Source of the DNA: CAVPUA01 sp963828015
GTDB lineage: Bacteria; Actinomycetota; Actinomycetes; Mycobacteriales; Jatrophihabitantaceae
Length of the DNA stretch: 64,000 nt
NCBI GenBank assembly: GCA_963828015.1
Contig: CAWHCD010000008.1
Location: 62,001-126,000 of the forward strand
Reading direction: 5' to 3'
This document shows positions 45,199 through 54,712 of this stretch, in pieces. The notes under the pieces were generated by a model. The model did not search any database, was not told where the DNA came from, and saw nothing but the letters and a program-made list of their open reading frames with translations. How positions within the stretch are numbered: position 1 is the stretch's first letter; each line of letters opens with the position of its first letter. Made by a program: the position numbers and the translations under genes.

Positions 45199-46004
45199 CG
45201 ACCGCCAAGATCGCCCGCGGCCACCTGATCAGCGACTCGTTGCTGATGAGCGTCCGGTTGCTCAAGCAGATCATCCGGGTGCCCGACCTGCTCGTCTTCT
45301 CGATCATCCAACCGATCATGTTTGTGCTGCTGTTCCGCTACGTCTTCGGTGGCTCGATCGACGTCGGCACCGGCCCGTACGTCGACTACCTGATGCCGGG
45401 CATCTTCGTGCAGACGTTGCTCTTCAACGGAGCGGCGACCGGCATCGGAATGGCCGACGACATGCAGAAGGGGCTGGTCGACCGGTTCCGTTCGCTGCCG
45501 ATTGCGCGCTCCGCGCTGCTGGTTGGGCGCAGCATCTCCGACCTGTTGCGGTCCACGCTGATCTTCTTCATCATGCTGGCCGTCGGCGTGCTCACCGGGT
45601 TCCGCTTCAGCGGCGGCTTCTGGGGCGCGATTGCCGGCACCTTGCTGATGCTCGGTTTCAGCTACGCGTTCAGCTGGATCGGCATCTTCATCGGACTCAG
45701 CGTGAAGACGGTCGAAGCGGCCCAGTCCGGCGGCTTCATCTGGCTCTTCCCGCTGACGTTCGTCAGCTCGGCCTTCGTGCAGACCAGTTCGATGCCGAGC
45801 TGGTTGCAGGGCTTCGCCAACCACAACCCGGTGTCGCTGGTGGTCAACAGCGTGCGCCGCCTCTACCTGTCCGCGAGCGTGGCCGACTCCTTCGACGTGC
45901 CGTCACTGAGCAGCCAACTGCCACAGGCGTTGGCCTGGATGGTCGGCGTACTCGTGGTCTTCGTCATCTTGTCGGTGCGCAAGTTCCGCGCCCTGTCGCG
46001 CTAA
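45195..46004 (+). CDS. ABC-2 type permease (DrrB-like)
   Basis: Membrane subunit of the exporter, 269 residues with six hydrophobic segments. The early motif LLKQIIRVPDLLVFSIIQPIM (two overlapping parts near residues 24-44) and the segment GFANHNPVSLVVNSVRRLYL (about 214-233) with NP are typical of DrrB permeases. It starts with ATGA overlapping the ATPase stop at 45195-45198, so the two are translated in equal amounts. It converges on greA with 15 bp between the stops. What is exported cannot be told. Confidence 0.88.
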   Translation: MTTAKIARGHLISDSLLMSVRLLKQIIRVPDLLVFSIIQPIMFVLLFRYVFGGSIDVGTGPYVDYLMPGIFVQTLLFNGAATGIGMADDMQKGLVDRFRSLPIARSALLVGRSISDLLRSTLIFFIMLAVGVLTGFRFSGGFWGAIAGTLLMLGFSYAFSWIGIFIGLSVKTVEAAQSGGFIWLFPLTFVSSAFVQTSSMPSWLQGFANHNPVSLVVNSVRRLYLSASVADSFDVPSLSSQLPQALAWMVGVLVVFVILSVRKFRALSR

Positions 46005-46019
46005 CGCCGCTGGCGGGGT

Positions 46020-46528
46020 TCAGCCGGTGAACGGGCGAGCCTGCACGAGCGTGACCTGCATCGTCTTGCCGTTGGGCGTCTCGTAGCTGACGGTCTCGCC
46101 CTCGCGCGCACCGGTCAGCGCCTGTCCGAGGGGGACGCGGCTGAGTAGACGTCGATCCCGGCCGTGGCCGCCTCTTCGCGGGAGCCGATCAGGAACGACT
46201 CGGCCTCCTCGTCGTCGCCGAAACGCACGCTGACGACCATGCCCGGTCCGGCCACTCCGTCGCTGACCGGGGCCTCGCCGACCTTGGCCGAGCGCAGCAG
46301 CTGCTGCAGCTGCACGATCCGGCCCTCCTGCTTGCCCTGCTCCTCGCGGGCGGCGTGATAGCCGCCGTTCTCCTTGAGGTCGCCCTCCTCGCGCCGGTCG
46401 TTGATCTCCTTGGCCATCGCCGGACGGTTGGTGATCAGCGTCTCGAGCTCTTTGGACAGCCGGTCGTAAGCGTCCTGGGTCAACCAGGTCGTCGCTGCCT
46501 GCGTCGAGGCGATGTCGTTGCTGCTCAC
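46020..46528 (-). pseudogene. greA: transcription elongation factor GreA, interrupted by one frameshift
   Basis: GreA rescues backtracked RNA polymerase by stimulating transcript cleavage. The coiled-coil N-terminal domain is intact, with TWLTQDAYDRLSKELETLI (about residues 12-30) and the tip motif REEGDLKENGGYHAAREEQG (about 45-65), followed by the start of the FKBP-like C-terminal domain. At 46130-46134 a run of five G on the plus strand should have six. In the shifted frame the rest reads PLGQALTGAREGETVSY and ends VTLVQARPFTG at 46020, giving the normal length of about 169 residues. A slip in a homopolymer in a core gene points to a sequence error. The start is GTG 46528 with AGGAG ten bases upstream. 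Confidence 0.87.
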
Positions 46529-46675
46529 GTAAAACATCTCCTGCTTGTGGGTTGGTGGGTGCATTCGGTGGCGGCCACTGGAGGCGACTGGAGGCGACTG
46601 CGAGGCGAGCCGAACGACGAACGTAACACCGCATCTGCCGACCAGGCGAAATCAAATCAGTTTCAATCGGGGACA

Positions 46676-47593
46676 ATGGACGCCGTGACGACCCGACCCG
46701 ACCCCGATCGGCTGCGCCTGATGGCCGTGCACGCCCACCCCGACGACGAGTCGAGCAAGGGTGCGGCGACGATGGCCCGCTACGTGGACGAGGGCGTCGA
46801 GGTGCTCGTGGTCACCTGCACCGGCGGCGAACGGGGCAGCATCCTGAACCCGGCGCTGAAGGATCGTCCCGACATCGAGGCCAACATCGCTGAGATCCGG
46901 CGTAATGAGATGATTCGGGCGCGCGACATCCTGGGTGTGCAACAGGTCTGGCTGGGCTTCGTCGACTCCGGCCTGCCCGAGGGCGATCCGCTGCCGCCGG
47001 TGCCCGAGGGCAGCTTCGCCACCGTCCCGCTCGATGTCGCCACCGAGGCGCTCGTCCGTGAGGTCCGGGCGTTCCGCCCGCACGTGATCACGACCTACGA
47101 CGAGAACGGCGGCTACCCGCACCCCGACCACATCATGGTCCACAAGATCAGCGTGGCCGCCTTCGACGCGGCCGCGGACGCGGACCGATATCCGGAGACC
47201 GGCGAGCCCTGGCAGCCCTTGAAGCTCTACTACGACGTCGGGTTCAGCCTGGCCCGGTTCAAGGCCCTGGACGAGGCGATGACCGTGCGGGGTCTGGAGT
47301 CGCCCTTCGCCGAGATGCGCGAGCGCTTCGCCGAGCGCGCGGCCCAGCCGGAGCGCCGCCTGCCGAACGTGACGACCCGGGTGCCCTGCGGGGACTGGTT
47401 CGAACGCCGCGACGCCGCCCTGCTCGCGCACGCGACCCAGGTCGATCCGTCGGGGTGGTTCTTCAGCGCGCCCCTGTCGATCCAACGTGAGGTCTGGGGG
47501 GTCGAGGAGTTCGAGCTGGTCCAGTCACTGGTCGACACCACGCTGCCCGAGGACGACCTGTTCGCCGGCGTCCGGGAGAAGGTCAACCCGTGA
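46676..47593 (+). CDS. mca: mycothiol S-conjugate amidase
   Basis: Zinc amidase that cleaves mycothiol conjugates of toxins into mercapturic acid and GlcN-inositol, a detoxification pathway specific to actinobacteria. The 305-residue protein starts with LMAVHAHPDDESSKGAATMAR (metal-binding HPDD near residue 19), has TCTGGERGSILNPAL (about 44-58), and carries the third metal ligand at YPHPDHIMVH (about 145-154). Length and the SSKGAA motif favour Mca over the MshB deacetylase. The start is ATG 46676 or GTG 46685. It is divergent from greA, as in mycobacteria, and its stop overlaps the next gene. Confidence 0.93.
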   Translation: MDAVTTRPDPDRLRLMAVHAHPDDESSKGAATMARYVDEGVEVLVVTCTGGERGSILNPALKDRPDIEANIAEIRRNEMIRARDILGVQQVWLGFVDSGLPEGDPLPPVPEGSFATVPLDVATEALVREVRAFRPHVITTYDENGGYPHPDHIMVHKISVAAFDAAADADRYPETGEPWQPLKLYYDVGFSLARFKALDEAMTVRGLESPFAEMRERFAERAAQPERRLPNVTTRVPCGDWFERRDAALLAHATQVDPSGWFFSAPLSIQREVWGVEEFELVQSLVDTTLPEDDLFAGVREKVNP

Positions 47594-47886
47594 TCGCCCC
47601 GACCGCGTGGGCCGCGGCCGGCTGGTTGGCCGATGACGGTCAGGGCGGGGAGAACACCAAGTCCGGGCCGATCGGCCTCGTCGTGATCATCGTGCTCTGC
47701 GTGGCCTGCTACTTCCTGTTCAAATCGATGTCCAAGCACCTGAAGAAGGTCCGCGAGCACCCGCCGACCGAGCATCTCCGCGAGCGGGACACCGACTCCG
47801 CCCGCGACGGTCGCGCCGCCGGCCGACCCGGCAAGCACGCGAGGACTGAGCTCAGTCCGGTCGCACCCGTCCGCGACCGGCCTTGA
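47590..47886 (+). CDS. small single-pass membrane protein downstream of mca
   Basis: Protein of 98 residues with a single membrane helix (about 28-46, IGLVVIIVLCVACYFLFKS) and a highly charged cytoplasmic C-terminal half. The stretch KSMSKHLKKVREHPP after the helix is the conserved part of a small actinobacterial family found after mca. The gene begins with GTGA overlapping the mca stop (47590-47593). Its last 35 bp overlap the 3' end of arfB on the other strand. Function is unknown. Confidence 0.78.
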   Translation: MIAPTAWAAAGWLADDGQGGENTKSGPIGLVVIIVLCVACYFLFKSMSKHLKKVREHPPTEHLRERDTDSARDGRAAGRPGKHARTELSPVAPVRDRP

Positions 47887-48289
47887 CCTGCGCCCGTTGC
47901 TTCTTCGCATCCAGGCGCCGTTGCCGGGCCGCCCGCGAGGGTCGGGTCGCGCGCCGCTGCACGGCGGGCACGAACGCATCGCGCAGCAGGTTGGTCAAGC
48001 GCCCGCGCGCCGCCTGCCGATTCTGCAGTTGCGAGCGCTGCTCGGACGCGATGATCGTCAGCACGCCGTCGTGCAGGCGCGGGCCCAGCTGCCGCAAGAG
48101 GATCTCGCGTTGCGCCTCGTCCAGCGAAGGTGAGGACGCGATGTCCCAGCTCAGCGCAACCTTGCTGTCGGTGGTGTTCACGCCCTGACCGCCCGGCCCC
48201 GAGGATCGGCTGAAGCGTTCCAGCAGTTCCTCCTCGGCGATCTGCAAACCGTGCGGCAAGCCGCGGCTCGGGGGCAGGACCAGGTTCAT
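47852..48289 (-). CDS. arfB: alternative ribosome-rescue factor ArfB (peptidyl-tRNA hydrolase)
   Basis: ArfB enters the empty A site of stalled ribosomes and hydrolyses the peptidyl-tRNA. The 145-residue unit from ATG 48289 has the release-factor GGQ domain: FSRSSGPGGQGVNTTDSKV (about residues 22-40), with the catalytic GGQ. The basic tail (KKQRAQVKAGRGRVRPD) binds the mRNA channel. Family members begin close to LVLPPSRGLP as here. The reading frame continues upstream without a stop into the aminopeptidase P gene, so either a fusion exists or a frame slip has removed a stop at the ATGA sequence at this start. I treat arfB as a separate gene. Confidence 0.85.
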   Translation of the reverse strand: MNLVLPPSRGLPHGLQIAEEELLERFSRSSGPGGQGVNTTDSKVALSWDIASSPSLDEAQREILLRQLGPRLHDGVLTIIASEQRSQLQNRQAARGRLTNLLRDAFVPAVQRRATRPSRAARQRRLDAKKQRAQVKAGRGRVRPD

Positions 48290-49749
48290 CGGAGCGGCCG
48301 GCGTGGCCTGCACGTCGCGCATCCAGGCGGTGATCTCGTCCGGGTCGCGCGGCAACGCGGCCGACAGGTTTACCGCCGCGCCGTCGGTCACCAGGATGTC
48401 GTCCTCGATGCGGACCCCGATGCCGCGCAACTCCGGTGGGACGGTGCGGTCGTTGACCTGGAAGTACAGGCCTGGCTCGACCGTGAGGACGTAGCCGCTC
48501 TGCAGCGGGCCGTCGCGGTAGAGCTCATTGCGGGCCGCGGCGCAATCGTGCACGTCGATGCCGAGCATGTGCGAGGTGCCGTGCAGGCGTGTAGCGCCGA
48601 TGCAGCCCGGCGCCGGGTCGTTCGGGGTCCGGATCGCAGGCGACGTCGGCGCTGACCGTCGAGGATCCCCACGAATGCAGGTGATCGGCGATCACGTACA
48701 TGGCGGCGCGGTGGGCGGCGAGGAAGTCGGCGCCGGCCTTCACCTCGGCGATGCCGGCCTGCTGGGCCTCCTCGACCGCGCGGTAGACCTGCAGCTGCGC
48801 GGGCGTCCACTGCCCGTCCACCGGCATGGTCCGGGTGACGTCGGCGGTGTAGAGCTCGTCGGTCTCGATGCCCATGTCGGCCAGCAGCAACTGGCCCGGT
48901 TCGATGCGGCCGTGGTTGCGCCACCAGTGCAGCACGGTGCCGTGCGCGCCGGCCCCGACGATCGAGGTGTAGCCGACCTCGTTGCCCTCCAGCCGCGCCC
49001 GCCGCCAGAAGGTGCCCTCCAGCCAGCGCTCGCCGCGCACGTCGCCGCGCCCGAGCACGTGCGGTAGTTCGCGGACGACGTCGGCGAACCCACGGGCGGT
49101 CGCGTCGCAGGCGTGGCGCAGCCGCTCGATCTCCCACTCGTCCTTGGCCAGGCGCAGCTCGTCGATGACCTCGGCCAGGTTGCCGCCGCTCGCCTGCGGC
49201 AGCAGCTGTTCGACGTCGGGGTCGAAGCCGGTAAGGACCAGGGCCGCCGCCCGGTGACCGGTCAGGGCGGCCCGCAGGTCGCCCAGCCCGCGAGTGGTCG
49301 ACGTCCAGCACCGCGGCGGTCTCGGCCGGTGTGGGAACGTTGCCGACCCAGACCGCGCCCTGGGTGCGGCTGGCGAAGTAGGCCAGTTGCCCCGGGCCGG
49401 CGTACTCGCGGACGTACAACGTCGCCTCATGGGTGACGCCGACCGGAGCCAGGACGAGCACTGCGCCCTCGACGGTCTCGCCGGTGAGCCAGGTGAACGC
49501 GCTGCTGGCCCGGAAGGCGTAGTCGGTGTCGTTGGCCCGCGGGCGCAGCACCCCGGCTGGGATCACCAGCAAGGCGCCCGGAAAGCGGGCCGAGAGCGCC
49601 GCCCGCCGTCGGGCCGCGTACGGCGCACCGTCGGGACGGGCCGGATGCGGCATCGGTGGGGCCGGGTCCCACCCTTGGGCGATCGCCTCGCGCAGCGGGG
49701 TGGGGAGCGCGAGGTCGTAGGAGTTCGCGTCCGCCGGCGGCTCAGTCAT
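48286..49749 (-). pseudogene. pepP: aminopeptidase P (Xaa-Pro peptidase), interrupted by two frameshifts
   Basis: Metalloprotease that removes N-terminal residues preceding proline. Three frames together give a nearly standard protein of about 485 residues: the N-terminal domain with DTDYAFRASSAFTWLTGE (near 70), the pita-bread domain with LHWWRNHGRIEPGQLLLADMG (about 270-290) and DELYTADVTRT (metal Asp pair), and the segment HGTSHMLGIDVHD plus LTVEPGLYF (metal His and Glu). One extra base each at 49287-49289 (three C on the plus strand) and 48586-48587 (GG) would explain the breaks; correcting them reads DHSRLGDL and RRYTLHGTSHML. All metal ligands are present, so the gene is probably intact in life. 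Confidence 0.85.
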
Positions 49750-49810
49750 GCCTCGATCGTAGGCAGTCCCGGTCCCGTGCAGTGGGCCGCTCGATGAATC
49801 GTTAGCTGGG

Positions 49811-49842
49811 CAAACGTTTGGCTGGTCAGTGCCAAATGTTTA
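49811..49842. promoter_or_regulatory. pair of operator-like palindromes between pepP and the padR remnant
   Basis: CAAACGTTTG (49811-49820, perfect palindrome) and CAAATGTTTA (49833-49842, near copy) start 22 bp apart, two turns of the helix. Both are A/T-rich in a GC-rich gap, 60-95 bp upstream of pepP. They could bind a dimeric repressor such as the PadR-type protein whose remnant lies next to them. Confidence 0.4.
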
Positions 49843-49896
49843 CCGAACGGGCAATCAGGGTTCACCGCTGCTCGATCCCGCAGGCGCCTCGCCGGC

Positions 49897-50342
49897 CTCG
49901 CCCCGCCCACTGGGCGGCGCAAGAGCACGGTCTACACGATCACCCGGCCGGGTCGGCGGGCGCTGGCCGAGTGGCTGGGCCAGCCCAGCGCGATGACCCA
50001 GATCGAGTCCGAGGCGGTGATGAAGGTGTTCTTCGCCGACCAGGGTGGCCCGGATGAGCTGCGGCGAACGATCGAGGGCATGCGGGCGAATGCGCAGGCG
50101 GCCGTGGATCGGCTCAGCAGCTTTGCCGCCGACGCCCTCGACGGTGAGTCGCCGTTCCCGGAGCGGCTGAGCACCACCATGTTTCCGATGCGGCTGATCA
50201 GCGAGCTGCACCGCACGATCTATGACTGGACGGGCTGGATGGCGGACGAACTCGACGTCCTCGAGTCCGGCGACGAGCAGGCGATCGCCACCCATACGAC
50301 GGCGACCGCGCGCCAGATCCGCGACCAGGGATCATGGGGCAG

Positions 50343-50346
<4 letters not shown>
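49897..50346 (+). pseudogene. PadR-type transcriptional regulator lacking its DNA-binding half
   Basis: The frame encodes the late wing and C-terminal helical domain of a PadR regulator: GRRKSTVYTITRPGRRALAE, the typical junction after the winged helix, then SEAVMKVFFADQGG, ELRRTIEGMRA and a long dimerisation helix pair to DELDVLESGDEQ. The first 50 or so residues, with the DNA-recognition helix, are missing; none of the three frames in 49750-49896 shows them. It cannot bind DNA as it stands. A 5' deletion or assembly fault are both possible. An ATG at 49993 would allow a 117-residue C-terminal product. The stop overlaps the start of the next gene as GTGA. Confidence 0.6.
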
Positions 50347-52316
<1,970 letters not shown>

Positions 52317-52346
52317 CCGCCTGGCGACCACAACCCTCGCCAAGTC

Positions 52347-52914
52347 CTACAGCTCGGGGCCTTCGGCGCGCACCTTGTCGACCGCGGCCATGGCCTCACG
52401 CAGCTCGCGCAGCCAGTCGTCGATGTGCTCGCCGACCAGTTTCACGCTCCACGACAGGGCCTCCGAGCGCGAGCGGGCGACGCCGGCGTCCACGAGCGTG
52501 TCGAGCACCCGTCGTTCGTCCTGCCGCAGGCGGGTCATCACCGGCACGGCCAGATGCGTGAACAGCACCCGGTTCTCGCCGATGCTGGCCCCCCAGGCGA
52601 TCTTGCGCCCGTAGCGGGACTCGGCCTCGTCGGCGATCTGCATGCGCGCCTCGCGGGTCTGCTCCCGGAACCGGGTGATGCGACCCAGCGGCGGCCGAGC
52701 GCCGGGCCGTCTCATCGGCGTCGGCGGGGACCTCGGGGACGGCCAGTTCGCCGATCACCAGAATCTCCTCGCGGTCGACGCTGACCTGCGCGGCGCCGGT
52801 GTACCAGTCCCCGGGCAGGCGCCCGGCCAGCCAGGCGGCGGCGTCGTCGGCCGGGGGCAGGTCGGCCTGCTGCCAGCCGCCCGGGCGGCCAAAGCCTCGT
52901 CCAGATCCTCGCAT
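52347..52914 (-). pseudogene. conserved actinobacterial protein, one frameshift
   Basis: Protein of about 188 residues when one slip is corrected. The first part (ADDAAAWLAGRLPGDWYTGA, then VDREEILVIGELAVPEVPAD) is in the frame of ATG 52914, which has a perfect AGGAGG. Near 52690-52698 the frame changes by one base, and the rest reads GRITRFREQTREARMQIADE, TRLRQDERRVLDTLVDAGVA and SRSEALSWSVKLVGEHIDDW. This is a familiar conserved actinobacterial family without an assigned function. The RSRSEALSW stretch near the end hints at a ribbon-helix-helix-like fold, but I would not insist on it. Convergent with the DUF255 gene. Confidence 0.75.
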
Positions 52915-52938
52915 GATTTCCTCCTTGCAGCGATATAA

Positions 52939-52954
52939 TGATTACGTGATTACA
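52939..52954 (-). promoter_or_regulatory. tandem 8-bp repeat upstream of the conserved gene
   Basis: TGATTACG and TGATTACA (plus strand) follow each other directly, 25-40 bp upstream of the ATG at 52914, beside the A/T-rich sequence TATAAT (52935-52940 region). Direct 8-bp repeats so close to a start codon suggest an operator over the promoter. No regulator is assigned. Confidence 0.4.
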
Positions 52955-53004
52955 ACGTAGCACCGGACGCGGCAAGACGCTCGTCCCAGACCGGAGGGAC
53001 GCGA

Positions 53005-53697
53005 TCAGGTGAAGACGGCGAACCAGATGGCCACGTAGTGGCAGGTCGCCGCGAGCAACGTGCAGGCGTGGAACACCTCGTGGAAGCCGAAGACGCCGGG
53101 CACCGGGTTGGGCCGTTTGGTGGCATACACGAGCGCGCCCAACGTGTAGATCACCCCGCCGACCGCGATCAGCACGAACGCGGCCACCCCGGCGCGCTGC
53201 AGCAGTTCGGGGAAGACGAACACCGCCACCCAGCCCAGCGCGATGTAGCACGGCACCGTCAGCCAGCTCGGCGCGCCGGGCCAGGTCGTTCGCAATCCGG
53301 CCCCGAAGATCGCGCCGGACCAGACGACCGCCAGCACGGCGATGCGGCTCGGACCCGACAGGGTGAGCACCGCCAGCGGGGTGTACGTGCCGGCGATGAA
53401 GATGAAGATCATCGAGTGGTCGAGGCGCTTCATGATCGAGTGCCCGCGGGGTGACCAACGCCGGCGGTGATAGAGCGCCGAGGTGCCGAACAGAGCGGTC
53501 ACGGTGACGGCGTAGATCGCGGTGGGCCAGCCGGCGTGCGGGCCGCGGGCCGCGAACGCGACGGCCAGCAAGCAGCTGCCGGTGGCGAGGGAGATGAGGG
53601 CGGCGTAGGTGTGCAGCCACCCGCGCAGCCGGGGCGGCAGCTCGGCCAGCGAGCGGACGACCGCACCGCTGGCCGGGGTCGGAGCCAGGCTCGCCAT
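53005..53697 (-). CDS. hemolysin III/TrhA-family (PAQR) membrane protein
   Basis: Membrane protein of 230 residues with seven hydrophobic segments. PAQR family features: FGTSALYHRRRWSPRGHSIMK (parts around 70-90), the metal-site motif LDHSMIFIFIAGTYTP (about 92-107), and GFHEVFHACTLLAATCHYVA (about 204-223) carrying the His pair. Bacterial TrhA proteins influence membrane fluidity; haemolysis is not implied. The start is ATG 53697. It is divergent from the prenyl synthase gene, as in mycobacteria. Confidence 0.9.
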   Translation of the reverse strand: MASLAPTPASGAVVRSLAELPPRLRGWLHTYAALISLATGSCLLAVAFAARGPHAGWPTAIYAVTVTALFGTSALYHRRRWSPRGHSIMKRLDHSMIFIFIAGTYTPLAVLTLSGPSRIAVLAVVWSGAIFGAGLRTTWPGAPSWLTVPCYIALGWVAVFVFPELLQRAGVAAFVLIAVGGVIYTLGALVYATKRPNPVPGVFGFHEVFHACTLLAATCHYVAIWFAVFT

Positions 53698-53764
53698 CTC
53701 GTGAGGCTACCGGCGCGGGCTACGTCTGCGCTGTGAGCGTAAAACAGCGATATCGTGACTCGAC

Positions 53765-54532
53765 GTGGGAGTACGTGATGCGGTCTATGCCGTGTACGAG
53801 CGCAGATTGCGCACCCACCTGGAAGGTCTGCCCGTCCCGCGCCACGTGGCGATCATGCTCGACGGCAACCGCCGCTGGGCCCGTGCGGCCGGCTTCGATG
53901 ACGTCAACCACGGCCACGTCGTCGGGGCGCAGCACATCACCAGCCTGCTCGACTGGTGCACCGAGGCCGGCGTCGAACACGTCACCCTCTGGCTGCTCTC
54001 GACCGACAACCTGTCCCGTCCGCCCGAGGAGCTCGAGCCACTGCTGGCCATCATCGGCGGCGTGGCCGGCGAGCTGGCGGCCAAGGGTCGGCGCTGGCAG
54101 GTGCATGCCGTCGGCGCACTCGACCTGCTGCCCGAGCAGACCGCGGCGGCGCTCAAGGACGCCGAAGCGCGAACGGCCGATCGCACCGGCCTGACCGTGA
54201 ACGTCGCCGTCGGCTACGGCGGACGTCGCGAGATCGCCGATGCCGTGCGTTCGCTGCTGCAGGAACACGCCGCCTCGGGCACCTCGATCGAGGAGCTGGC
54301 CGAGATCCTCGACGTCGACCACATCGCCGAACACCTCTACACCGCCGGCCAGCCCGACCCGGATCTGGTGATCCGCACCTCCGGGGAGCAGCGGTTGTCG
54401 GGCTTCCTGCTGTGGCAGTCGGTGCACTCGGAGTTCTATTTCTGCGATGCGCTTTGGCCGGATTTCCGCAAGATCGACTTCTTGCGGGCCTTGCGCGATT
54501 ACGGCCAGCGGCAACGTCGTTACGGAAACTGA
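53765..54532 (+). CDS. short-chain cis-prenyl diphosphate synthase (UppS family)
   Basis: Cis-prenyltransferase of 255 residues, which adds isopentenyl units in cis to an allylic diphosphate. Conserved region I HVAIMLDGNRRWARAAGF (about residues 24-41) has the catalytic Asp in DGNRRW, and region V ends DLVIRTSGEQRLSGFLLWQS (about 199-218) with Arg and Ser binding the IPP diphosphate. The position next to hemolysin III and upstream of the PhoH gene is that of the mycobacterial Z-farnesyl diphosphate synthase, whose product feeds decaprenyl phosphate. Product length cannot be proven here. The start is GTG 53765. Confidence 0.88.
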   Translation: MGVRDAVYAVYERRLRTHLEGLPVPRHVAIMLDGNRRWARAAGFDDVNHGHVVGAQHITSLLDWCTEAGVEHVTLWLLSTDNLSRPPEELEPLLAIIGGVAGELAAKGRRWQVHAVGALDLLPEQTAAALKDAEARTADRTGLTVNVAVGYGGRREIADAVRSLLQEHAASGTSIEELAEILDVDHIAEHLYTAGQPDPDLVIRTSGEQRLSGFLLWQSVHSEFYFCDALWPDFRKIDFLRALRDYGQRQRRYGN

Positions 54533-54600
54533 TCACGTCAGTGTGATTTGAAGCGTGGCGAGCACGCGATAGGTCGCCGAACCCGTAACGTCCTGCTTGG

Positions 54601-54621
54601 CGGTCCGTCCCGAACGGACCG
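54601..54621 (+). promoter_or_regulatory. 8-bp hairpin in the uppS-phoH gap
   Basis: CGGTCCGT (54601-54608) and ACGGACCG (54614-54621) pair around a 5-base loop, 69 bp after uppS and 92 bp before phoH. A second small hairpin (GCTGA-ATA-TCAGC) lies near 54640. It could end uppS transcription or shape the phoH leader; there is no T run. Confidence 0.4.
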
Positions 54622-54712
54622 TTGCGGAGGTCCCGACGTTGCTGAATATCAGCGGGGGGCCGGCCCGGCCCTCAGTGGGGCCAGCCGGATCCTCTATCGC
54701 CAGGAGCCATTG

